Positions 38,355-48,600 of a stretch of DNA of 64,000 nucleotides are shown here, one piece after another (position 1 is the stretch's first letter; the number at the start of each line of letters is the position of its first letter). Under the pieces are notes generated by a model, which did no database searches, was not told where the DNA came from, and saw only the letters and a program-made list of their open reading frames with translations. The DNA is taken from NCBI GenBank assembly GCA_027459765.1, contig DAIDHD010000077.1, positions 33,847 through 97,846 of the forward strand. Direction: 5' to 3'. Both the position numbers and the translations under genes were made by a program. The stretch comes from Gammaproteobacteria bacterium. GTDB lineage: Bacteria > Pseudomonadota > Gammaproteobacteria > Steroidobacterales > Steroidobacteraceae.

Positions 38355-38564
38355 GGCCGGGTGGGCCGGCCGCGGCGCGGGCGGGTGGGGCGGCGGCGAA
38401 GGCCCGTGTCAAGCGCGCGATACGTCTTCCGCGCCGCCGTCATCCCGCGGGTAGCCGTGCGGGCCGCGTTGCCATAAAATACGCGCCCTGTTGCTTCCTC
38501 GAGGCGGGTACGGCGGCCTTCGGGAGTGGCACGAACTCTAAATTCTCGAGAGGAAACCATAACG

Positions 38565-38807
38565 ATGAGCACCGTTGAGCAGCAGGTTAAGAAGATCGTC
38601 GCCGAGCAGCTGGGCGTCAAAGAAGAAGAAGTGACCAACGACGCCTCCTTCGTCGACGATCTGGGGGCGGACTCGCTCGACACCGTCGAGCTCGTCATGG
38701 CGCTGGAGGAAGAGTTCGAAACCGAGATCCCGGACGAGGACGCCGAGAAGATCACCACCGTTCAGCAGGCGATCGACTACATCAATTCCCACAAGGGCAA
38801 GGCCTGA
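38565..38807 (+). CDS. acpP: Acyl carrier protein
   Basis: Carries growing acyl chains on a 4'-phosphopantetheine arm. The 80-residue acidic protein has the attachment serine S37 in the [18 protein letters not shown] motif. AGAGGAAA lies upstream of ATG 38565. The 210-base gap before it holds an AT-rich TAAAAT at about 38475, which may be an acpP promoter, as ACP is needed in large excess over the flanking enzymes; I could not match a good -35. Confidence 0.97.
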   Translation: MSTVEQQVKKIVAEQLGVKEEEVTNDASFVDDLGADSLDTVELVMALEEEFETEIPDEDAEKITTVQQAIDYINSHKGKA

Positions 38808-38813
38808 CGCACT

Positions 38814-38862
38814 GCGCGGTCCGGCCCGGGCGTGTCGAGAGACGGTCGGTGCCGGACCGCGC
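38814..38862 (+). terminator. Long perfect hairpin between acpP and fabF
   Basis: GCGCGGTCCGGC at 38814-38825 pairs perfectly with 38851-38862 (12 bp, 25-base loop), then TGTCCCTG. No clear T run. It may stabilise the 3' end of an abundant acpP message or attenuate read-through into fabF. Confidence 0.5.
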
Positions 38863-38897
38863 TGTCCCTGTCGTTCACTAGTTCGTAGGAGTCGAGG

Positions 38898-40139
38898 TTG
38901 AACAAGCGACGCGTCGTGGTCACGGGTCTCGGGATCGTATCGCCGGTGGGCAACGACCTGTCGACGGCGTGGGAGTCGATCCTCGCCGGCCGCAGCGGCA
39001 TCGCGCCGATCACGCGGTTCGACACCACGAACTTTCCCACGCACTTCGGCGGCGAGGTGCGCAATCTCGACCTCGAACCGTACATGAGCGCCAAGGATGC
39101 GCGCCGCATGGATGCCTTCATGCAGTACGGCGTGGTCGCCGGCACCCAGGCGATGCGTGATTCCGGGCTCGAGGTGACCGACGCCAACTCCGAGCGCGTG
39201 GGCGTGCTCATGGGTTCGGGGATGGGCGGCCTGGAGTCCATCGAAGAGACCTACGAGAAGTTCCGCGAGACCGGATCGCCGAAGAAGGTGTCGCCGTTCT
39301 TCATCCCCGCCAGCATCATCAATCTGGTGAGCGGGCACCTGTCGATCAACTTCCGGCTCACCGGGCCGAACCTCGCGGTGGCCACGGCCTGCACCACCTC
39401 GACGCACGCGCTCGGCCTCGCCATGCGCCTGATCCAGTTCGGCGAAGCCGACGCGATGCTCGCAGGCGGCTCGGAGATGTCCACCTGTCCGACCGGGATG
39501 AGCGGTTTCTCCCAGGCCAAGGCGCTGTCCCAGCGCAACAGCGACCCCCAGGGTGCGAGCCGTCCCTGGGACCGCGATCGCGACGGATTCGTCATGGGCG
39601 ACGGCGCCGGTGCGATGCTGCTCGAGGAGTACGAGCACGCCAAGGCACGTGGCGCCCGCATCTACGCCGAGATCGTCGGCTTCGGCATGAGCGGCGACGC
39701 CTTCCACGTCACCGCGCCGCCGGAGGACGGCGAGGGCGCCCGCAAGGCCATGGTGCGTGCGCTCGCCGACGCGGCGATCGCGCCCGACCGCGTCCAGTAC
39801 GTCAATGCGCACGCGACCTCGACGGAACTCGGCGACCGCGCCGAGACCCTGGCCATTCGCCGCGCCTTCGGCGCGGCGGCCGACCGGCTCGCCGTCAGCT
39901 CCACCAAGTCCATGACCGGCCACCTCCTGGGCGCCGCCGGCGTGGTCGAGGCCATCTTCTCCGTGCTCGCCCTGCGCGATCAGGTGGCGCCGCCGACCAT
40001 CAATCTCGACCAGCCCGGCGAGGGCTGCGACCTGGATTACGTACCGAAGGTCGCGCGCCGCATGTCGATCGAACACGCGCTGTCGAACTCGTTCGGCTTC
40101 GGTGGCACCAACGGCTCGCTCGTTTTCCGGCGAGTTTGA
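38898..40139 (+). CDS. fabF: 3-oxoacyl-ACP synthase II
   Basis: Condenses malonyl-ACP with acyl-ACP. The 413-residue thiolase-fold protein has the nucleophile C165 in ATACTTSTHALG, the active-site histidines in VNAHATSTELGD and TKSMTGHLLGAAG, and the tail SFGFGGTNGSL. The start is TTG 38898, supported by TAGGAG 7 bases upstream; no ATG precedes MNKRR in frame. The end overlaps the GTG of pabB. Confidence 0.95.
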   Translation: MNKRRVVVTGLGIVSPVGNDLSTAWESILAGRSGIAPITRFDTTNFPTHFGGEVRNLDLEPYMSAKDARRMDAFMQYGVVAGTQAMRDSGLEVTDANSERVGVLMGSGMGGLESIEETYEKFRETGSPKKVSPFFIPASIINLVSGHLSINFRLTGPNLAVATACTTSTHALGLAMRLIQFGEADAMLAGGSEMSTCPTGMSGFSQAKALSQRNSDPQGASRPWDRDRDGFVMGDGAGAMLLEEYEHAKARGARIYAEIVGFGMSGDAFHVTAPPEDGEGARKAMVRALADAAIAPDRVQYVNAHATSTELGDRAETLAIRRAFGAAADRLAVSSTKSMTGHLLGAAGVVEAIFSVLALRDQVAPPTINLDQPGEGCDLDYVPKVARRMSIEHALSNSFGFGGTNGSLVFRRV

Positions 40140-41466
40140 GCCGCTGCGGCTGATCGAGCGGCGGCCGGAACGTTATCCCGGGCTGCTCGAGAGCACTGCG
40201 CCGCCGGGCGCTCCGCAAGGTCCGCGCTTCGACATCCTGCCGATCGCGAGCGGGGAGTGCCTCGAACTCGCGCGCGACGGCCGGCTCTCAGGACCCCACG
40301 CCGGGGCCGGTGCGGGCTTCCTCGGCGCGCTCGACGCCTGGTGGCGCGCACTGCCCGCAACGCCGGCGGTGGCCGGCGATCTGCCCTTCCACGGCGGCTG
40401 GCTGCTGTACCTGAGCTACGAGATCGCGCGCGAGGTCGAACCGAAACTCGCGCTGCCGCCCGGACCGGACCCGGTCGTGGCGCTCGCCCTGCGCGCCCCG
40501 GCCGCGTGGGTGCGCGAGCGCGAGTCGGGCAGGGCGTGGCTGGTGGCCGAGCCGGGCTGCGAGTCGCTGCTCGAGGAATTCGTCGCCGACGTGGCGGCGA
40601 GCCGGACTGCGGCCGGAACGCCGGCGCGCCTCGAGCCGCTCGAGGTGCGCGAGGAGGATCCGGCGCGATTCGTGGCCGCCGTCGAGCGAGCGCTCGAGTA
40701 CATCGCCGCGGGGGAGGTCTACCAAGCCAATCTGTCGCGGGGCTGGAGCGCGCGGGCCGCCGCGCACCTCGACCCGCTGGCCGTGTACGAGCGTCTGCGG
40801 CGCGCCAATCCGGCGCCGTTTTCGGCGCTGCTGCGCCACGGCGACTTCGCCGTGCTGAGTTCCTCGCCCGAACGCCTGGTGAGCGTGCGCGACGGCCGGG
40901 TCGCGACGCGGCCGATCGCCGGTACGCGGCCGCGGGGCGGCTCCCCGGCGCGCGACGCCGAACTCATCGCCACCCTGCTCGGCAACGAGAAGGAGCGCGC
41001 CGAGCACGTCATGCTCATCGACCTGGAGCGCAACGACATCGGCCGGGTCTGCGAGGGCGGCAGCGTCGAGGTGGACGAGTTCATGACCGTGGAGACTTAC
41101 GCCCACGTGCACCACATCGTCTCCAACGTCAGCGGCCGGCTGCGCGCCGGCACGAGTCCGCTGCAGGTGATCGCCGCGCTGTTTCCCGGCGGCACCATCA
41201 CCGGCTGCCCGAAGGTGCGCTGTATGCAGATCATCGCCGAGCTCGAGGGCGCGGGGCGGGGCGCCTACACCGGCTCGATCGGCTACTTGAACCGCGACGG
41301 CAGCCTCGACCTGAACATTCTCATCCGCACCTTCACCGCCTGCGGCGCCGAACTCACCTTCCGTGCCGGCGCCGGCATCGTCGCCGACTCGATACCCGCG
41401 CACGAACTCGCCGAGACCCGCGCCAAGGCCGAGGGCCTGCTGCGGGCGCTGCGGAGCGCGCCGTGA
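40102..41466 (+). CDS. pabB: Aminodeoxychorismate synthase component I
   Basis: A chorismate-binding enzyme that makes aminodeoxychorismate, the first step to p-aminobenzoate and folate. The 454-residue protein has an N-terminal TrpE-like region and the C-terminal catalytic domain with GEVYQANLS, LIDLERNDIGR, and PGGTITGCPKVRCMQIIAELE. The motif PIAGTRPRG places alanine at A273, where E. coli PabB has the catalytic lysine K274; anthranilate synthases also carry alanine there. The pabC neighbour supports PabB, but the specificity is less certain than usual. GTG 40102, 38 bases inside fabF, is the only start in frame. pabA is not in the window. Confidence 0.82.
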   Translation: MAPTARSFSGEFEPLRLIERRPERYPGLLESTAPPGAPQGPRFDILPIASGECLELARDGRLSGPHAGAGAGFLGALDAWWRALPATPAVAGDLPFHGGWLLYLSYEIAREVEPKLALPPGPDPVVALALRAPAAWVRERESGRAWLVAEPGCESLLEEFVADVAASRTAAGTPARLEPLEVREEDPARFVAAVERALEYIAAGEVYQANLSRGWSARAAAHLDPLAVYERLRRANPAPFSALLRHGDFAVLSSSPERLVSVRDGRVATRPIAGTRPRGGSPARDAELIATLLGNEKERAEHVMLIDLERNDIGRVCEGGSVEVDEFMTVETYAHVHHIVSNVSGRLRAGTSPLQVIAALFPGGTITGCPKVRCMQIIAELEGAGRGAYTGSIGYLNRDGSLDLNILIRTFTACGAELTFRAGAGIVADSIPAHELAETRAKAEGLLRALRSAP

Positions 41467-42277
41467 GCACGTGGGTCGACGGCCGCCGCCGGCGCACGCT
41501 CGACGTGCGCGACCGCGGCCTCAACTACGGCGACGGTCTGTTCGAGACCTTGCGCGTGCGCGCAGGATCGGTCCGGCTGCTGCCCTGGCATCTCGAGCGG
41601 CTGTACGATGGTTGCGCGCGCCTCGGCATCGCGCCGCCGGCGCGCCGCACGCTCGAGCGCGAGCTCGCCGCCGCGGCCGCCCGCCTGGACGAGGGCGTGC
41701 TCAAGCTCATCGTCACCCGCGGCGTGGGGCCGCGCGGCTATCGGCCGAGCGGACGCGAGCTGGCCTGCCGCATCCTCTCGGCGCACCCGCTGCCGCCCGC
41801 GGCCCCGGCGGCGGTGGCCGGCGTGGCGGTACGGCTGTGCGCGACCCCGCTCACCGTGCAGCCGCGGCTCGCCGGCCTGAAGACGCTCAATCGCCTGGAT
41901 TCGGTGCTGGCGCGCTCCGAGTGGACCGATCCGCGCATCTACGAGGGGTTGATGGCCGATCCGGACGGCAACCTGACCTGCGCTACCATGTCCAACGTGT
42001 TCGTACGCCACGGTTCCTTCCTGCTCACTCCGATTCTGGATCGCGGCGGCGTCGCGGGCGTGATGCGCCGCTGGGTACTCGGCGAGGCCGCCGGATTCGG
42101 GGTGCGGGTGATGGAGGGGCGACTGCGCGCGGCCGATCTCGACGGCGCGGCCGAGATGTTCCTCACCAATGCCGTCGTCGGCGTGCTGCCGGTGGCCCGT
42201 GTGCAACTCGGCAGGCGCAGCCTGCGGCCGCCCGAGCGCGCGCTCGCTCTGCGCCTGCGCGAGCGCCTGGAGCGGCT

Positions 42278-42281
<4 letters not shown>
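41463..42281 (+). CDS. pabC: Aminodeoxychorismate lyase (class IV aminotransferase fold)
   Basis: Converts 4-amino-4-deoxychorismate into p-aminobenzoate and pyruvate. The 272-residue fold-IV PLP enzyme has RDRGLNYGDGLFETLRV near the start, the PLP lysine K140 in LKTLNRLDSVLA, and NLTCATMSNVFV. It starts at GTG 41463 overlapping pabB by GTGA and overlaps mltG by GTGA. D-amino acid aminotransferase is the fold relative, but position in the fab-mltG run is diagnostic. Confidence 0.92.
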
Positions 42282-44922
<2,641 letters not shown>

Positions 44923-44939
<17 letters not shown>

Positions 44940-45273
44940 CAAGCCGGGTTTGCTGACGCTCACCATCAAGGACAAGAGCGCGCTCTACCTTGCCTACATG
45001 CCGTTCGTGAAGAACGGCGGCCTGTTCATCCCCACCAACAGCAACTACCGCCTCGGCGACGAGGTGTTCATGCTGCTGAACCTCATGGGCGAGGAGGAGA
45101 AGCTGCCGGTGGCCGGGCGCGTCATCTGGATGACGCCGAAGGGGGCTCAGGGCAAGCGCACCGCGGGCATCGGCGTGCAGTTCAGCGAACAGGATCGCGG
45201 CAATACCCAGAAGCGCATCGAGACCTATCTCGCCGGTGCGCTCGGCGGCGACAAGCCCACCCACACCATGTGA
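44923..45273 (+). CDS. pilZ: Type IV pilus assembly PilZ-family protein
   Basis: Needed for type IV pilus assembly in pseudomonads and xanthomonads. The 116-residue protein matches the canonical PilZ: GLLTLTIKDKSALYLAYMPF, GGLFIPTNSNYRLGDEVFMLLNLM, VAGRVIWMTPKGAQGKRTAGIGVQF and the end PTHTM. It lacks the RxxxR motif of c-di-GMP-binding PilZ domains, as does the type member. GTG 44923 overlaps holB by 17 bases. No pil genes are near. Confidence 0.92.
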
Positions 45274-45313
45274 CGCCGGCGGCGAGGCGCCGTATGGGTC
45301 AGGCGCCCGTGTA

Positions 45314-45347
45314 CGCCCGGCGCCGCGAACGCTTTGTCGGCCGGGCG
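45314..45347. terminator. Hairpin between convergent pilZ and the cNMP/rhodanese gene
   Basis: CGCCCGGC at 45314-45321 pairs with 45340-45347 (8 bp, 18-base loop). It lies in the 75-base gap between the ends of the two genes, so it could stop transcription in both directions. There is no T run. Confidence 0.35.
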
Positions 45348-45348
45348 C

Positions 45349-46410
45349 TCAGCGCCGCGGCCGGGTTGCGTCGTTGCCGGCGAGCCCGCCGCGCAGCACG
45401 TAGGCGTCGAAGCCGCGTTCGCTCAGGATGTAGGACGCCGCCGAGCTGCGCCGCCCGGTGTCGCAACACACCACGTACTGCACGCCCTTGTCGAGCGCGT
45501 TGAGCTTCAGGCGGATGAAATAAAGCGGGATATTGACCGCGTCGTCGATGCGGAAGTTCTGGAATTCACTGGGAAGCCTGACGTCGAGCCACTTGCCGCC
45601 CTTGGCGACGATTTCCCGCGCCTGCTCGTAATCCACCCACTGCAGCATCGGCTCGTTGAGCAGCGTCTGAAAGTCCTGCTTGCCGAGCCGCATCAGCGCC
45701 CCGTCCGTGGCCATGGTGACGGTCGCGTTGCGCTTCGCCTCGGCGATCAGCGCCTCCTCGCCGAAGCTGTCGCCGGGGCCGAGCTCGGCGAGCTTGATGC
45801 CTTCCTTGTTGAGCGGTGTCTCGCGCGTCACCACGCACTTGCCCGCCACCACCACGTAGAAGTAATCGCCTTCGGTTCCCTGCTTGATGATCACGTCGCC
45901 GGCGCGGTAATTGATGCGCTGCATGCGCATGAAGATCGCCTGGATGTTGGCCGGCGGGATGCGGTGAAACGCCTTGGTCTGCAGGAGCGTGGTCATCCAA
46001 TCGCCGGTGACGTCGAGTCCGTCGCCGCGCAGCTCCGACACCTCGTACTGGCCGGTCTGGTCCCAGGTGAGCAGCACGTCGAGCAGATCGCTGTCGATCA
46101 TGATGTAGTCGACGTCGGTGGCGGCGCGCGCCGTGAACTTGCGCGGCAGGCCCGGCGCGAGGGCCGCGCGCGCCTCCGGCGTACCGGCCCGCACGGTGCC
46201 GATCACCCGGTCCTCGGCGCGCAGTTCGATCTGGCCGGCCACCAGATAGAAGGTGCGCTTGTCGGTGTCGCCTTCCTTGAACAGCACCCGGCCGGCGGCG
46301 AGCGAGCGCAGGTTCGTCTTGCGCGCGAGCGCGAGCAGGTTCTCCGACTTCAGCCCGTCGAGGGGGGAGAAGCTGCGCAGGACGGACAATTCGACTGGTC
46401 GTTCTTCCAT
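45349..46410 (-). CDS. Double cyclic-nucleotide-binding domain fused to rhodanese
   Basis: A 353-residue cytosolic protein without a DNA-binding domain. The first cNMP-fold domain (about residues 15-125) is degenerate and lacks the FGE cassette. The second (about 145-260) has GDVIIKQGTEGDYFYVVVAG and the phosphate-binding FGEEALIAEAKRNATV. A rhodanese domain (about 265-345) has the active-site loop CDTGRRS, with an adjacent second cysteine just before it. Rhodaneses transfer sulfane sulfur; a cNMP-gated version would couple a nucleotide signal to sulfur chemistry (inference). ATG 46410 was chosen because it begins the folded part; the frame continues upstream to 46494. Confidence 0.82.
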   Translation of the reverse strand: MEERPVELSVLRSFSPLDGLKSENLLALARKTNLRSLAAGRVLFKEGDTDKRTFYLVAGQIELRAEDRVIGTVRAGTPEARAALAPGLPRKFTARAATDVDYIMIDSDLLDVLLTWDQTGQYEVSELRGDGLDVTGDWMTTLLQTKAFHRIPPANIQAIFMRMQRINYRAGDVIIKQGTEGDYFYVVVAGKCVVTRETPLNKEGIKLAELGPGDSFGEEALIAEAKRNATVTMATDGALMRLGKQDFQTLLNEPMLQWVDYEQAREIVAKGGKWLDVRLPSEFQNFRIDDAVNIPLYFIRLKLNALDKGVQYVVCCDTGRRSSAASYILSERGFDAYVLRGGLAGNDATRPRR

Positions 46411-46537
46411 CTTCCGAAGTCGTCGTAGCCTTGTTCGGCAAGCCGATGATTTTGGCCGCGGAATGCTAGCACACGAAACCCGCGCACCGGGCACGAACAG
46501 GTCACAGGAACCGCGACGGGGCCGGCGTGCCGGGGCC

Positions 46538-47293
46538 TTACGCCGCCTGCTGCGCCGGTTCGCGCACCGTGAAGTCGCACACCAGCGGTAGGTGGTCGGA
46601 ATACTGTACGTCCGGGATCTCGAAGCGGCGCACGTCGATGGCCCCGCTGTGCAGGATGAAGTCGAGTTCCTTGCGCGGACTCGAGCTCGGATAGGACGGC
46701 AGGCCCCGGGTATTGGCGTTGGACAGCCCAGCGGCCTGCATGAACAGGTACAGCTCGTGGTCGCCCCAGTAGGTGTTGAAGTCGCCGGCCACGATGACGG
46801 GCTTGGTGGCGTTGCGCACCAGGTCGTAGAGGTGGCGCAGCTGGTACTGGCGGTGGCGGAACTTGAGTGACAGGTGCACCAGGAATATCGCCACCTCGTC
46901 GAGTTCCAGCTCGATGATCAGGCGCTTGATGCCGGTGTTGAAATAGTGAAACCGCTCACCCCGCACCCGCGGGGCGGCCAGGAAGGCGTTGGCCTGCTTG
47001 CGCACGATGGGCATCAGCTGGTTGACCGAGGACACCCCGTATTTGCACTCGAAGGTGCTGTAGTGGCCGAGCGAGCGGGCGATGTAGTCCGCCTGGTTGA
47101 CCATGCCGGTGCGAATCGAGCCGGTATCCACCTCGATCAGTCCGACCACGTCCGGATCCTGGCTCTTGATGAAGCTGGTGATTTTGCCGAGCACCTGGCG
47201 GCTGGAACGCAGGTAGCCGGCACCCGGGACGGGCAGGTGGAAGGCAGGTCCGGTGCCGGTGGCATACCGGATGTTGTAGATCAGCAAGCGCAC
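46538..47293 (-). CDS. Endonuclease/exonuclease/phosphatase (EEP) fold hydrolase
   Basis: A 251-residue metal-dependent phosphodiesterase-type protein. Visible motifs are the N-terminal LLIYNIRYA (catalytic asparagine), VVGLIEVDTGS (metal-binding glutamate), a histidine in FLVHLSLKFRHRQYQLRHL, AGDFNTYWGDHEL and the C-terminal SDHLPLVC. The family includes nucleases, sphingomyelinases and inositol phosphatases, so the substrate is open. It lacks a signal peptide. The start is GTG 47293, with TACAAT only 6 bases upstream, which suggests a leaderless message. It is divergent from the TIR-like gene 62 bases away. Confidence 0.8.
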   Translation of the reverse strand: MRLLIYNIRYATGTGPAFHLPVPGAGYLRSSRQVLGKITSFIKSQDPDVVGLIEVDTGSIRTGMVNQADYIARSLGHYSTFECKYGVSSVNQLMPIVRKQANAFLAAPRVRGERFHYFNTGIKRLIIELELDEVAIFLVHLSLKFRHRQYQLRHLYDLVRNATKPVIVAGDFNTYWGDHELYLFMQAAGLSNANTRGLPSYPSSSPRKELDFILHSGAIDVRRFEIPDVQYSDHLPLVCDFTVREPAQQAA

Positions 47294-47299
47294 ACCCGC

Positions 47300-47349
47300 A
47301 TTGTATCGGCCGCGAATGCGTCGCGCATGACCCCCGGTGGGATTACACT
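47300..47349. promoter_or_regulatory. Divergent leaderless-type promoter pair, EEP and TIR-like genes
   Basis: On the minus strand TACAAT (47300-47305) lies 6 bases before the GTG at 47293. On the plus strand TACACT (47344-47349) lies 6 bases before the ATG at 47356. Both are good -10 matches placed so that transcription would begin at or next to the start codon. The -35 regions are weak. Confidence 0.45.
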
Positions 47350-47355
47350 AGTCGG

Positions 47356-47811
47356 ATGTCCACTCGTGTGAACCCCATCCGCCTGTTCGTCACCCACGCG
47401 TGGCAGGAGAACGACGATTACCTGCGGGTATTCGAATACCTGGAGGCGTCTGGGAATTTCTACTACGTCAACACGAGCCGGCCGCAGTCCAAGCGCCCCA
47501 TCGACAAGGAGAGCGAACGCGAGGATCTGCGGCGCCAGATCGCGCCCTGCGAGGTGGTGGTCGCACTCGCCTCGATGTACCGCGCGGCACCCGACCTGAT
47601 CGCCTTCGAACTCGCCTTCGCCAAGTCGGCCGACCGGCCCGTCATCGTGATGGAACAGTTCGGCGGCAGGGACGCGGTACCGAAGGCGATCGCCGAACTC
47701 GCCGACGAGATCGTGCCCTGGAACGAGCGCAATCTCATCGATGCCCTCAAGCGCCAGGCTCGCCACGAAGAGACCACGCGCTGGGACACCATCGAGTTCA
47801 AGCTCGACTGA
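47356..47811 (+). CDS. TIR-like domain protein (ThsB/DUF1863-type)
   Basis: A 151-residue stand-alone protein that reads as one TIR-like domain of the MTH538/DUF1863 type. It has IRLFVTHAWQENDDYLRVF (the first strand and loop), FYYVNTSRP, DLRRQIAPCEVVVALASMYRAA, and PVIVMEQFGG followed by VPWNERNLIDALKR. In the Thoeris defence system a related ThsB senses phage and makes a cyclic ADP-ribose signal for ThsA. No ThsA-like SIR2 gene is visible here, so I infer only a TIR-fold signalling or NAD-processing role. The ATG has no ribosome binding site and sits 6 bases after a -10-like TACACT. Many relatives of this type are uncharacterised. Confidence 0.7.
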   Translation: MSTRVNPIRLFVTHAWQENDDYLRVFEYLEASGNFYYVNTSRPQSKRPIDKESEREDLRRQIAPCEVVVALASMYRAAPDLIAFELAFAKSADRPVIVMEQFGGRDAVPKAIAELADEIVPWNERNLIDALKRQARHEETTRWDTIEFKLD

Positions 47812-47870
47812 CGGCGGGGCGGGCGCCCCGCGCCCGCATTCGCGGCTGACTCGGCTGAGGCCGTCGCGGG

Positions 47871-48278
47871 CTAGCTGTTCGCGATCAGGGCGGGAACGAA
47901 ATCCGCGCCATCCAGTTCCGGCTCCGCGTCCGCGGTCGGCTCCAGTCCGTGCAGATGCACGACCGTGCCGGTGGGGCGGGTCGCCGCGAGCGCGCGACAG
48001 ACGAGGCCGAAGATTTCAACGATCAGCGCGGCGCACTCGTCGGCTTCGAGCATCGACATCTTGCGCACCGAGGCCGTCACCGCATCCTCGCCCCGCAGCG
48101 GCCGCACGCCGGTGAAACTGCGATTGACCTGTTCGAAGAGCGGACGCGCCTCGGGCGGCAGCTCCTCGGCCGGCAAGTCCGCGAGATGTCGCCGGTAGGC
48201 GGCGATGAGACGTTGCTTGATGGGGGTCGAGCGCACCAGCTCGAGCGTCGCATTATGGAAAATATCCCAGATAGACAT
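47871..48278 (-). CDS. Conserved-looking hypothetical protein
   Basis: I do not recognise this 135-residue protein. It is predicted to be mostly helical, with an amphipathic start SIWDIFHNATLELVRS, the segment LIAAYRRHLADLPAEELPPEARPLFEQV, and RGEDAVTASVRKMSMLEADECAALIVEIFGLV. The last 35 residues are acidic and probably disordered. No signal peptide, membrane helix or known catalytic motif is visible. Codon use looks native. It is convergent with the TIR-like gene (59 bases between ends), and its start lies next to a 322-base gene-free stretch. Confidence 0.65.
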   Translation of the reverse strand: MSIWDIFHNATLELVRSTPIKQRLIAAYRRHLADLPAEELPPEARPLFEQVNRSFTGVRPLRGEDAVTASVRKMSMLEADECAALIVEIFGLVCRALAATRPTGTVVHLHGLEPTADAEPELDGADFVPALIANS

Positions 48279-48600
48279 CCGCGGCCCCGTAATTAGCTAA
48301 ATTCGCACCCTTAAAGTGGTTTCGAGCCTGCAGATCCGTCCCTGAATCTTGTCAAATCAAGCTGCTGGAAGCGGAATATACAAGACAACCGTCAAAAGGC
48401 AACGCGCAATTTTAAGTCCGCGCGCAAGGACGTGCGTCACAGCGGGATGGAGCGGGGAGTGGGGCACCCGAGATGGTGCGCCAAGGGCGGAGATGCGCGG
48501 GGTTGCGGTCCACCCGGCGGCTGGCCCTCGCGTACGCGCCGGTCAGCGGCGCGTACGCGAGAAGCCGGTTTATATTTATTCTCTAAGCTTATAAAAAATA
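48279..48600. other. Gene-free 322-base stretch, partly AT-rich
   Basis: No credible gene is seen; a short open frame at 48349-48594 lacks a ribosome binding site and resembles nothing. The first part (48290-48420) is AT-richer than the genome and could hold the promoter of the hypothetical gene at 48278. The last 40 bases before the RND gene end are strongly AT-rich (TATATTTATT, TATAAAAAATA). Between them is the perfect inverted repeat listed separately. Confidence 0.6.
48527..48561. repeat. Perfect 15-bp inverted repeat with 5-base loop
   Basis: CTCGCGTACGCGCCG at 48527-48541 is the exact reverse complement of 48547-48561, with loop GTCAG. It lies 39 bases beyond the end of the RND gene on the minus strand, where it could act as the operon terminator, although no T run follows there. 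On the plus strand it is followed by AAGCCGGTTTATATTTATT. Confidence 0.7.

Noticed and set aside
48349..48594. Small 81-codon open frame in the gene-free stretch
   Set aside because: No ribosome binding site, no resemblance to a protein family, and it runs through the inverted repeat.
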